Part shown: one piece after another, positions 1-6,832 of the stretch
Numbering within the stretch: the stretch's first letter is position 1
Layout: every line of letters begins with the position of its first letter
Source of the DNA: Eubacteriales bacterium
Lineage (GTDB): Bacteria > Bacillota > Clostridia > Oscillospirales > Acutalibacteraceae
Length of the DNA stretch: 44,768 nt
Reading direction: 5' to 3'
NCBI GenBank assembly: GCA_029225565.1
Contig: JAQXWS010000032.1
Span: 1 to 44,768, forward strand
The notes under the pieces: generated by a model
Databases searched by the model: none
Seen by the model: only the letters and a program-made list of their open reading frames with translations
Told to the model about the DNA's origin: nothing
Position numbers and translations under genes: made by a program

Positions 1-671
1 TCCCAAGCAACAACCATTGTGTCTTGTGGAATAACATATGTTTCGCCCTCTCTGCCGGAAGGATATTTTTCTAACCGAATGTGTTCAATGCTTACTTTAG
101 ATAAATCTTCTTTGTAATATGTATCGCTAAACGAGAAAAGAATGCCATCTCTAACAAAAAAATAGCCGGTAACATCACCAAAAGGACCCAAAATGTCATT
201 TGTTTTTCCGTTAGGTGAGTTGTTAATAGTAAAGTCTTGTAGCATAGGACAACCACTAAACGCGTCTGTCCCTAAAAATTGTAGGTTATTTGAAAGATTG
301 ATTTTTTCAAGAGAATAACAACCTATAAAAGTATATGCGTTAATTTCGTGCACAGAGTTGGGAATATTAATTTCTTGAACCTTTCCAAGACTTCTGAAAC
401 TTGCTATTGTTTTTACTCCGTTTTCAATTACAAGCTTTGTAATTTCGTTTATATAGTCGTACCAAGGAAGTGAGGGCGTATTGGAATATACTTCCATGTT
501 TCCTGTGCCACTAATAGTGAGTGTACCGTCGGCATATTCCCATTGAACGTTCTCACCGCAAGAACCGCCTGTATCAGATTCGTTTGCATAAGTACTGAAA
601 CTAATACCTACGGTTATGCTAAAAAGCATTACTAAGGATAAAAAGACACTAATAGTTTTATTTACTCTCAT
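1..671 (-). CDS. Secreted BspA-like leucine-rich-repeat protein, 5' part only
   Basis: The gene runs off the left edge, so only about 223 N-terminal codons are visible. It starts at ATG 669-671, 6 bases after an AGGGG ribosome binding site. The protein opens with a signal peptide (MRVNKTISVFLSLVMLF, then a small-residue region ending near STYA). Next comes a domain with the motif DGTLTISGTGNM, typical of clostridial surface proteins that precede BspA-type repeats. Repeat units are visible as INIPNSVHEINAYTFIGC and INLSNNLQFLGTDAFSGC (consensus I.IP.SV..I...AF.GC). Such proteins are exported and often surface-attached, with roles in adhesion or unknown binding; the missing C-terminus would show the anchoring. 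It is more AT-rich than the glycolytic genes next to it. The same repeat type forms the tail of the Mur-ligase-like protein at 6833-8908. Confidence 0.85.
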   Translation of the reverse strand, partial: MRVNKTISVFLSLVMLFSITVGISFSTYANESDTGGSCGENVQWEYADGTLTISGTGNMEVYSNTPSLPWYDYINEITKLVIENGVKTIASFRSLGKVQEINIPNSVHEINAYTFIGCYSLEKINLSNNLQFLGTDAFSGCPMLQDFTINNSPNGKTNDILGPFGDVTGYFFVRDGILFSFSDTYYKEDLSKVSIEHIRLEKYPSGREGETYVIPQDTMVVAW

Positions 672-705
672 AACTAACCCCTAACTTATTTAATAATACA
701 CAATA

Positions 706-714
706 ATTATATCA
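706..714 (-). promoter_or_regulatory. Extended -10 promoter of the leucine-rich-repeat gene
   Basis: On the minus strand this reads TGATATAAT, an extended -10 element about 35 bases before the start codon. No good -35 hexamer is seen at the usual distance, which fits an extended -10 promoter. Confidence 0.5.
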
Positions 715-776
715 CTAAACAAAACTATTTTATATAGTAATAATTCACAAATATAAATATGAATTATTAGAAAAAT

Positions 777-1017
777 AGGCGAACACAGTTCGCCCGTGTG
801 CGTAGCACCATAATAAGGCTTCCCTTTTATGTTATTAAGGGAAGCTGGCACATCTATGCGGCTGAGGGGATAAAAGGTGAATAATAGGTCTTCTCTCGAC
901 AATCCCTCAGTCACTTTGTGACAGCTCCCTTTACACAAGGGAGCCGAAATTGGTTGCAATTATTTTCCTTACACAAGAAAAGCTATGTAAAAAACAGAGG
1001 CGAACAAAGTTCGCCCC
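777..1017. repeat. Composite palindromic intergenic repeat
   Basis: This fills the 394-bp gap between the leucine-rich-repeat gene and gpmI, where I see no credible gene. Two copies of a short palindrome flank it: GGCGAACACAGTTCGCC at 778-794 and GGCGAACAAAGTTCGCC at 999-1015. Between them lie two related hairpins in inverted orientation, GCTTCCCTT/AAGGGAAGC (818-826 with 837-845) and GCTCCCTT/AAGGGAGC (924-931 with 937-944). They enclose a longer-range pairing CTGAGGG (862-868) with CCCTCAG (904-910) and a small palindrome TCACTTTGTGA (911-921). The arrangement resembles non-coding interspersed palindromic elements of gut Firmicutes; that family placement is recollection, the symmetry is seen directly. 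Confidence 0.75.
989..1015 (-). terminator. Terminator of gpmI, built from a repeat palindrome
   Basis: Read on the minus strand, the palindrome at 999-1015 (stem GGCGAA/TTCGCC) is followed by TCTGTTTTTT. It lies about 50 bases beyond the gpmI stop codon and has the form of an intrinsic terminator. Confidence 0.6.
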
Positions 1018-1065
1018 TACAGAAATCCAAAGATTTATGTTCTTGTTTCGTTTTTACTATATTAC

Positions 1066-2598
1066 TTATTTTATAATCGATGTTCCGGTCATTTCGGTAG
1101 GTTGAGGGAGGTTCATAACCTTGAGCATAGTGGGCACAATGTCGGATAGCTTGCCGCCCTCACGAAGCTCTACATCGCCGCAGTTAACACAGATAAACGG
1201 CACCTGATTTGTGGTATGAGCAGTAAACGGAGAGCCGTCCTCCTCCTTCATCTTGTCAGCATTGCCGTGGTCGGCGGTAATAAAGAGTGTGCCGCCGTTG
1301 TCCATAACAGCCTCATACAGAGAGCCGACGCACTTGTCCACAGCCTCAACAGCGGCAACAGCTGCGTCGAACACACCGGTGTGACCAACCATATCGCAGT
1401 TAGCAAAGTTTACGATAACAACATCGTACTTTCCGCTGCGAACAGCCTCATCCAATTTTTCTGACACAAGGTAAGCGCTCATTTCCGGCTGGAGGTCGTA
1501 GGTAGCAACCTTTGGTGATGGGATGAGGATTCTGTCCTCGCCCTCGTTTACAGCCTCCACGCCTCCGTTAAAGAAGAATGTTACATGAGCATACTTCTCT
1601 GTCTCGGCAATACGAAGCTGGGTCATACCCTGCTTTGCAAGATACTCGCCGAAAGTGTTGGTAAGAACCTGGGGCTTGAATGCAACATCAACATTTGGCA
1701 TGGTTGCGTCATACTGGGTCATACATACATAATATACATTCAGTCTGTTACGGTCAAAGCCGGTAAAATCATCATCAACAAATGTGCGGGTAATCTCTCT
1801 TGCGCGGTCGGGGCGGAAGTTGAAGAACACAACGGAATCACCGTCCTCTACTCTACCCTCGTTCTCAAGAGTAACAGTGGGCAAAATAAACTCATCGGTG
1901 AGGTTTTTGCCGTCGCCGTCAATAGTATCATAGGACTCAAGAATAGCGGCAACAGGGTCGGTATTGTGAATACCCTCTCCGAATACCATGGCGTCATAAG
2001 CCTTTTTGACTCTGTCCCAGTTGTTATCCCTGTCCATAGCGTAGTATCTGCCAACAACAGTGGCAACCTTGCCCACGCCGATCTCGTTCATCTTTTCAAT
2101 AGCCTCGGCAACATAATCCTTACCTGAGGTTGGCGGCACATCACGGCCGTCCATAATGCAATGCAGGTAAACCTTGTCAAGGCCCAATCTCTTGGCAAGC
2201 TCTACAATTGCCCAAATATGGGTATTGTGGGAATGTACGCCACCGTCGGACATAAGGCCCATAAGGTGGAGTGCCTTGCCGTTGTCGATAGCCATTTGGA
2301 TGGCGGTAACAAGGGCATCATTCTCAAAAAAGTCGCCGTCCTGAATGGATTTTGTAATACGAGTGAGCTCCTGATAAACAACTCTGCCGGCACCCATATT
2401 TGTATGGCCGACCTCTGAATTACCCATTTGGCCGTCCGGCAGACCTACATCGAGGCCCGATGCACCGATATAGGTGTAGGGATACTTGGCCATAAGCATA
2501 TCCAGATTTGGCTTTTTGGCAGCTGCTACAGCATTGCCGTAATCGGAAGGATTGCGGCCAAAGCCATCCATAATGCAAAGTACATTAGTTTTTTTCAT
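1066..2598 (-). CDS. gpmI: 2,3-bisphosphoglycerate-independent phosphoglycerate mutase
   Basis: The enzyme interconverts 3- and 2-phosphoglycerate in glycolysis and gluconeogenesis, using two manganese ions and a phosphoserine intermediate. At 510 residues it has the family's usual length. The N-terminus carries the metal-binding CIMDGFG (Asp11), the catalytic serine lies in GNSEVGHTNMGAGR (Ser61), and the C-terminal metal site includes TADHGNADKM and AHTTNQVPF. I place the start at ATG 2596-2598 (MKKTNVLCIMDGFG), because homologues begin close to the DGFG motif. The ribosome-binding GGAAAGG at 2612-2618 sits 13-14 bases upstream of it but only 1-2 bases from the in-frame ATG at 2608-2610. 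It is third in a pgk-tpiA-gpmI cluster but lies behind the tpiA terminator and has its own structured leader (2611-2725), so it is probably controlled separately. Confidence 0.96.
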   Translation of the reverse strand: MKKTNVLCIMDGFGRNPSDYGNAVAAAKKPNLDMLMAKYPYTYIGASGLDVGLPDGQMGNSEVGHTNMGAGRVVYQELTRITKSIQDGDFFENDALVTAIQMAIDNGKALHLMGLMSDGGVHSHNTHIWAIVELAKRLGLDKVYLHCIMDGRDVPPTSGKDYVAEAIEKMNEIGVGKVATVVGRYYAMDRDNNWDRVKKAYDAMVFGEGIHNTDPVAAILESYDTIDGDGKNLTDEFILPTVTLENEGRVEDGDSVVFFNFRPDRAREITRTFVDDDFTGFDRNRLNVYYVCMTQYDATMPNVDVAFKPQVLTNTFGEYLAKQGMTQLRIAETEKYAHVTFFFNGGVEAVNEGEDRILIPSPKVATYDLQPEMSAYLVSEKLDEAVRSGKYDVVIVNFANCDMVGHTGVFDAAVAAVEAVDKCVGSLYEAVMDNGGTLFITADHGNADKMKEEDGSPFTAHTTNQVPFICVNCGDVELREGGKLSDIVPTMLKVMNLPQPTEMTGTSIIK

Positions 2599-2610
2599 AT
2601 TAATTTCCAT

Positions 2611-2725
2611 AGCCTTTCCGGCTACAAATAGTAGTATTAAAAATTCCTAACGCCTTATTGTAGCCGGATAAGGCGTATAATGGGAATTCAGCCATCTCAA
2701 AATTATGCCGCAGGCAAATTTTGAG
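2611..2725 (-). promoter_or_regulatory. Structured gpmI leader, copy 1 of a duplicated RNA element
   Basis: Read on the minus strand it holds three pairings. First is a hairpin at 2696-2725 (CTCAAAATT against AATTTTGAG, topped by GCC-TGC-GGC). Second is a hairpin with stem ACGCCTTA (2676-2669) and TAAGGCGT (2657-2650), extended by AATTCC/GGAATT. Third, the 11-nt loop TCCGGCTACAA (2668-2658) is perfectly complementary to TTGTAGCCGGA (2627-2617). That last strand runs directly into the ribosome binding site GGAAAGG. A second copy with compensating stem changes lies at 34913-35017. Loop pairing would form a pseudoknot or compete with translation initiation. I do not recognise a named riboswitch class. 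Confidence 0.7.
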
Positions 2726-2736
2726 GCAATACAATC

Positions 2737-2761
2737 GGATAGTGTGTTTTTCACACTATCC
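2737..2761. other. Perfect 10-bp hairpin without T-run
   Basis: GGATAGTGTG and CACACTATCC pair around five T's. Neither strand has a following T-run, so it is not an obvious terminator. It lies between the tpiA terminator and the gpmI leader and could be an RNA-processing or stabilising hairpin. Confidence 0.45.
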
Positions 2762-2765
2762 TCCA

Positions 2766-2798
2766 AAAAACAGTGGGCAGAATAAAGCATCTGCCCAC
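2766..2798 (-). terminator. Terminator of tpiA
   Basis: On the minus strand GTGGGCAG pairs with CTGCCCAC around a 10-nt loop and is followed by TGTTTTTTGG. It begins 14 bases after the tpiA stop codon. Confidence 0.8.
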
Positions 2799-2811
2799 AA
2801 ATAATCTTATA

Positions 2812-3579
2812 TTACTTAGAAGCAGCCTTTACTATGATAGAAAAGTCCTCTGCCTTTAGTGAAGCGCCACCGATAAGACCGCCGTCAACATTGGTCTTGG
2901 CAACAAGCTCATCGGCATTGCCGGCGTTCATTGAGCCGCCATACTGGATAGTAACAGTTTCTGCAGCCTCTGCACCGTAAGCCTCGGCAATTGCTGAACG
3001 GACGAAGCCGTTGCCCTCGTCAGCCTGGTCGGCGGTAGCAGTAACACCTGTGCCGATTGCCCATACAGGCTCGTACGCAATGATAACATCCTTGAGTTGG
3101 TCGGCACTAACATTTGTGAGCGCCATCTTTGTCTGGTACTTAAGCAGGGTCTCGGTATAGCCCAGTTCTCTCTGCTCAAGAGTCTCGCCTACGCATACGA
3201 TTGGCTTAAGTCCCTTTTCCAGAGCCTTAAGGGTGCGAAGGTTAACAGTCTGGTCTGTCTCGCCAAAATATGTTCTTCTTTCGCTGTGGCCGATAACAAC
3301 ATACTCAACACCCAGTTCAAGAAGCATATCTGCAGCAACCTCTCCTGTGAATGCACCGTTGTCCTTGAAGTGAACATTCTCTGCGCCAATCTTGATGTTG
3401 GAGCCCTTGGCAGCCTCGACAGCGGCAGGGATGTCAACAAAAGGTACGCAAAGTACAACCTCACAATCCGCATCTGCCACAAGCGGCTTCATCTCATTGA
3501 TGAGAGCTGTTGTCTGGGCAGGTGTCTTATTCATTTTCCAGTTACCGGCGATAACTGCTTTTCTCATAGCCTTGTTCAT
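2812..3579 (-). CDS. tpiA: Triosephosphate isomerase
   Basis: The cytosolic enzyme interconverts dihydroxyacetone phosphate and glyceraldehyde 3-phosphate. At 255 residues it is a normal single-domain TIM barrel. Catalytic motifs are all present: AGNWKMNKT (Asn13, Lys15), VIGHSERR (His98), AYEPVWAIGTG (Glu170) and the phosphate-binding YGGSMNAGNA and GGLIGGASL near the C-terminus. The start ATG at 3577-3579 is chosen over the internal methionine at residue 5 because AGAGG stands 7 bases upstream of it. It follows pgk by 70 bp, and a strong terminator follows it, so pgk-tpiA is the core transcription unit. gapA and eno are not in the window. Confidence 0.97.
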   Translation of the reverse strand: MNKAMRKAVIAGNWKMNKTPAQTTALINEMKPLVADADCEVVLCVPFVDIPAAVEAAKGSNIKIGAENVHFKDNGAFTGEVAADMLLELGVEYVVIGHSERRTYFGETDQTVNLRTLKALEKGLKPIVCVGETLEQRELGYTETLLKYQTKMALTNVSADQLKDVIIAYEPVWAIGTGVTATADQADEGNGFVRSAIAEAYGAEAAETVTIQYGGSMNAGNADELVAKTNVDGGLIGGASLKAEDFSIIVKAASK

Positions 3580-3611
3580 AGTATTACCTCTTTATTTTTA
3601 TTCATCAAAAT

Positions 3612-3638
3612 GTACAAAGAGCGCTGCGCCCTTTGTAC
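3612..3638 (-). other. Hairpin between pgk and tpiA, weak terminator or processing site
   Basis: GTACAAAG and CTTTGTAC form the base of a stem whose inner part is GC-rich. On the minus strand it is followed only by ATTTTGATG, a poor T-run. It may attenuate or stabilise the pgk-tpiA transcript rather than end it. Confidence 0.45.
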
Positions 3639-3649
3639 ACTAAAGTCAA

Positions 3650-4849
3650 TTAGTCCTTATCCATAAGAGCGTCGATACCGGGAAGCACCTTACCCTCAAG
3701 GAATTCCAGTGATGCGCCGCCACCGGTAGAAATGTGGCTCATCTTATCTGCGTAGCCAAGCTTGGTTACAGCAGCAACGGAGTCACCGCCGCCGATAACA
3801 GAAATTGCGCCCGACTCTGCAACTGCATTAGCAACTGCAATTGTGCCTGCAGCAAAGTTATCCCACTCGGATACACCCATAGGGCCGTTCCAGATAACAG
3901 TGCCTGCGCCCTTGATAGCGTCAACAAACAGTTCCTGTGACCTTGGACCGATGTCAAGACCCATCCAGCCGTCAGGAATCTCGTCGCTGTTAACAATCAT
4001 AGCCTCTGTATTTTCGTCATACTCCCTACCAACCTTGTTGTCAATAGGGATAAGGAAGTTAACTCCCTTAGCCTTTGCGTCAGCCATCATCTCGCCGGCT
4101 TTCTCGACCCAGTCAGCCTCAAGAAGAGATGTGCCGATTGAGTGACCCAGATACTTCATAAAGGTATAAGCCATACCGCCGCCGATAATGATTGTGTCGC
4201 ACTTGTCGATAAGATTGCTGATTACGCCAATCTTGTCGGATACCTTAGCGCCGCCAAGGATAGCAACCAGAGGACGCTTAGGGTCAGCGAGAGCGCCGCC
4301 CATAAACTGAATCTCCTTTTGAATCAGGTAACCGCATACAGCAGGAAGATAAGCAGCCACTCCTGTGGTTGAGCAGTGCGCTCTGTGTGCGGTGCCGAAT
4401 GCATCGTTAACAAAAATATCTGCAAGTGATGCAAGCTCCTTGGAGAAATTCTCCTCATTCTTTGTTTCCTCTGCTCTGTAACGAACATTCTCCAGCAGCA
4501 TAACCTCGCCGTCCTTAAGGTCGGCAGCCATAGCCTTTGCATTTGCGCCTACAACCTCAGGGTCTTCGGCAAGCTTTACCTCTGTGCCAAGATACTCAGA
4601 AAGCTTCTTAGCGACAGGAGCAAGGCTGAACTCGGGCTTGTACTCTCCCTTAGGTCTGCCAAGGTGGGAGCACAGGATAACCTTTGCGCCGTTGTCCATA
4701 AGATACTTGATTGTCGGCAGGGCAGCCACAATACGCTTGTCATTGGTAATTTCGCCATCCTTAAGCGGTACGTTGAAATCACAGCGAGCAAGAACTCTCT
4801 TGCCTTTTACTTCAACATCCTCGATGGTCTTCTTATTCAATGCTTCCAT
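3650..4849 (-). CDS. pgk: Phosphoglycerate kinase
   Basis: The enzyme transfers phosphate from 1,3-bisphosphoglycerate to ADP, the first ATP-yielding step of glycolysis. The 399-residue protein has the standard two-lobed length. Signature segments include [16 protein letters not shown] near residue 22, the substrate-binding [10 protein letters not shown], the inter-lobe [12 protein letters not shown], the nucleotide-binding WNGPMGVSE and the C-terminal GGGDSVAAV and [13 protein letters not shown]. The start ATG is preceded by AGAGAGG with good spacing. It is the first gene after a promoter at 4900-4928 and leads the pgk-tpiA(-gpmI) cluster. Confidence 0.97.
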   Translation of the reverse strand: MEALNKKTIEDVEVKGKRVLARCDFNVPLKDGEITNDKRIVAALPTIKYLMDNGAKVILCSHLGRPKGEYKPEFSLAPVAKKLSEYLGTEVKLAEDPEVVGANAKAMAADLKDGEVMLLENVRYRAEETKNEENFSKELASLADIFVNDAFGTAHRAHCSTTGVAAYLPAVCGYLIQKEIQFMGGALADPKRPLVAILGGAKVSDKIGVISNLIDKCDTIIIGGGMAYTFMKYLGHSIGTSLLEADWVEKAGEMMADAKAKGVNFLIPIDNKVGREYDENTEAMIVNSDEIPDGWMGLDIGPRSQELFVDAIKGAGTVIWNGPMGVSEWDNFAAGTIAVANAVAESGAISVIGGGDSVAAVTKLGYADKMSHISTGGGASLEFLEGKVLPGIDALMDKD

Positions 4850-4899
4850 ATTTTTACCTCTCTTTAAAATTTTTGAAGCTTATTAATTTGCTGCAAAAT

Positions 4900-4928
4900 A
4901 TTATATATTATTTGACGGAATAAATCAA
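4900..4928 (-). promoter_or_regulatory. Promoter of pgk-tpiA
   Basis: On the minus strand TTGATT and TATAAT are separated by 17 bp, about 50 bases before the pgk start codon. This is a near-consensus sigma-A promoter. Confidence 0.7.
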
Positions 4929-4935
4929 TAGTTAA

Positions 4936-5877
4936 TTATTTAACAAACTCAACGGTTGTATTTACAATATTTTCGGCAGAAAGACCAAATTGCTTTAGCA
5001 AATCCTTGGCAGGGCCTGAGTGACCGAATTCGTCATTGACGCCAATGCGCTTTACGGGAGTTGGGCACTTTTCGCTAAGGCAGCTGCACACAGCCTCGCC
5101 GAGACCACCTATTATACTATGCTCCTCAACGGTGATAACCTTGCCTGTCTTACGGGCAGATGCGATAATAAGCTCTTCGTCAAGGGGCTTTATGGTAGCG
5201 ATATTGATAATCTCGGCGCTGATGCCCTGCTCTGCCAATGTCTCGCCTGCCTGAATAGCCTCGGCAACCATAAGACCGTTGGCAACGATGGTAACATCGG
5301 TACCCTGACGAACTACCTCGCCCTTGCCAATCTCGAACTTGTAATCATCGCTGTGGAATACCGGCACAGCCAATCTGCCAAAGCGAAGATATACAGGGCC
5401 CTCGTAAGCATAGGCAGCCTTGACTGCCTGCTTTGCCTCAACATCGTCGGCAGGACAGATAACAACCATACCGGGAATAGAGCGCATAAGAGCAAAATCC
5501 TCGCAGCACTGATGGCTTGCGCCGTCCTCGCCTACGCTGATACCTGCGTGGGTTGCGCCAATCTTCACATTAAGATGTGGGTAACCGATGGAGTTACGAA
5601 CCTGCTCAAAGGCTCTGCCTGCTGCAAACATCGCAAAGCTGGAGGCAAAAGGAACAAGTCCCATAGTAGCCATTCCGGCAGCTGCGCAAATCATATTTGC
5701 CTCGGCTATACCACAGTTGATATGACGGTCGGGATATTCTTTTTTGAAAATTCCTGTTTTTGTAGCTGCAGAAAGGTCAGCATCCAGTACAACAAGCTTG
5801 TCGGCACCGTTGGCAGCAAGTTCCTTAAGTGCATTACCATAACTGTCGCGAGTAGCAATATTCTTTACTTCTGCCAT
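4936..5877 (-). CDS. Transketolase, C-terminal subunit
   Basis: This is the pyrimidine-binding plus C-terminal half of a split transketolase. It pairs with the upstream 280-residue subunit to move two-carbon units between sugar phosphates in the non-oxidative pentose phosphate pathway. At 313 residues it matches the usual C-half length. The conserved acidic residue that activates thiamine diphosphate is in CGIAEANM (Glu59). ASSFAMFAAGRAFEQVRNS and GATHAGISVGEDGASHQ follow, and the C-terminal domain contains ITVEEHSIIGGLGEAV. The start is set by GGAGG placed 8 bases upstream inside the last codons of the N-subunit gene, so the two are translationally coupled, 2 bases apart. A 1-deoxyxylulose-5-phosphate synthase is a relative, but the split organisation and length fit transketolase. 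Confidence 0.93.
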   Translation of the reverse strand: MAEVKNIATRDSYGNALKELAANGADKLVVLDADLSAATKTGIFKKEYPDRHINCGIAEANMICAAAGMATMGLVPFASSFAMFAAGRAFEQVRNSIGYPHLNVKIGATHAGISVGEDGASHQCCEDFALMRSIPGMVVICPADDVEAKQAVKAAYAYEGPVYLRFGRLAVPVFHSDDYKFEIGKGEVVRQGTDVTIVANGLMVAEAIQAGETLAEQGISAEIINIATIKPLDEELIIASARKTGKVITVEEHSIIGGLGEAVCSCLSEKCPTPVKRIGVNDEFGHSGPAKDLLKQFGLSAENIVNTTVEFVK

Positions 5878-5879
5878 AA

Positions 5880-6722
5880 TTACGCCTCCAATTCTGCCAT
5901 TTTGGCATTAAGCTCTGCCATAGCAATGTTATATTCTTCTTCGTTAGGGGCTTTGCCGTGCCAGCCTACCTGGTTTTCCATATAAGATACGCCCTTACCC
6001 TTGATTGTATTCATAATAATACAGAACGGCTTGTCAGCCTTGTGAAAGGCATCAAAAGCTTCGTCAATACGGTCAAAATCATTGCCGTCGATGATAACTA
6101 CATCAAATCCAAAAGACTTCATCTTTTCGTCAATAGGCTCGGCGCTCATAACATCATTGCAGGCGCCGTCAATCTGCAGACCGTTGGAATCGATAATAAC
6201 ACAAAGATTGTCAAGGCCGTACTGGTTGGCAAACATAAATGCCTCCCAAACCTGACCCTCCTCAATCTCGCCGTCGCCGAGAAGAGTATATACATTGACA
6301 TTGTCCTTGCCCAAATACTTTGCGCCCTTTGCCATACCCACAGCAACGCTGACGCCCTGTCCCAATGAGCCTGTGCTCATATCAACACCGGGAACAAGAT
6401 TCATATTCGGGTGTCCCTGAAGATACGAATCAATGTGACGAAGAGTCTTCAGGTCCTCCACCGGAAAAAAGCCCTTGTGTGCCAAAGCGCTGTACAGACC
6501 CGGCGCACAATGTCCCTTGGAAAGAACAAAGCGGTCCCTGTCCTCCCAATTCGGGTTGGAGGAATCGAATCTCATCTCCTTGCCGTACAGGTACGCAAAC
6601 ACATCGGCGGATGACAGTGAGCCACCCGGATGGCCGGCTTTGGCATTATATGTGCCTTCGATAATGCCCATACGAATCTGAGTAGCAAAAACTTGAAGTT
6701 CTTTTTTTGTTTTAGAATCCAT
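5880..6722 (-). CDS. Transketolase, N-terminal subunit
   Basis: This is the thiamine-pyrophosphate-binding half of a split transketolase, 280 residues long. The diphosphate/magnesium motif is GDGEIEEG (149-156) ending at Asn180 in IIDSNGLQIDG. Substrate-side features include AKAGHPGGSLSSAD (28-40), LSKGHCAPGLY and STGSLGQG. It is first in the two-gene unit, with a promoter at 6753-6781 and a ribosome binding site AAGGAG before the ATG. Splitting the enzyme into two adjacent genes is common in Clostridia and Archaea. It lies directly upstream of the pgk cluster in the same orientation, grouping pentose phosphate and lower-glycolysis functions. Confidence 0.94.
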   Translation of the reverse strand: MDSKTKKELQVFATQIRMGIIEGTYNAKAGHPGGSLSSADVFAYLYGKEMRFDSSNPNWEDRDRFVLSKGHCAPGLYSALAHKGFFPVEDLKTLRHIDSYLQGHPNMNLVPGVDMSTGSLGQGVSVAVGMAKGAKYLGKDNVNVYTLLGDGEIEEGQVWEAFMFANQYGLDNLCVIIDSNGLQIDGACNDVMSAEPIDEKMKSFGFDVVIIDGNDFDRIDEAFDAFHKADKPFCIIMNTIKGKGVSYMENQVGWHGKAPNEEEYNIAMAELNAKMAELEA

Positions 6723-6752
6723 AGCAATAGCTCCTTATTTATTTTCCGTTAT

Positions 6753-6781
6753 ATTATAACAAATAATGCAAATTAGTGCAA
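6753..6781 (-). promoter_or_regulatory. Promoter of the transketolase genes
   Basis: TTGCAC and TATAAT on the minus strand, 17 bp apart, about 30 bases before the start codon. Confidence 0.65.
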
Positions 6782-6793
6782 GTAATATATAGC

Positions 6794-6828
6794 AAAATGA
6801 GGACGAGAGCAAAACGCCGCCGTCCTCA
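6794..6828 (-). terminator. Terminator of the Mur-ligase-like gene
   Basis: TGAGGACG pairs with CGTCCTCA around a GC-rich loop, followed on the minus strand by ATTTTGC. It starts only a few bases after the stop codon at 6833. The T-run is short. Confidence 0.55.
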
Positions 6829-6832
6829 ATGA

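Noticed and set aside
690..959. An 89-codon open frame on the minus strand in the intergenic repeat
   Set aside because: It is made of palindromic repeat sequence and AT-rich flank, with no protein-like pattern.
2608..2610. Upstream ATG for gpmI (MEINMKKTN)
   Set aside because: The ribosome binding GGAAAGG would be only 1-2 bases away, and the matching spacing in the second leader copy supports the ATG at 2596-2598.
2650..2683. Similarity of GTAGCCGGATAAGGCG to enterobacterial REP elements
   Set aside because: The organism is clearly Gram-positive, and the sequence is better explained as the loop and stem of the duplicated leader element.
5020..5985. A 321-codon open frame on the plus strand opposite transketolase
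   Set aside because: Antisense to a well-supported gene pair, with no ribosome binding site or recognisable product.
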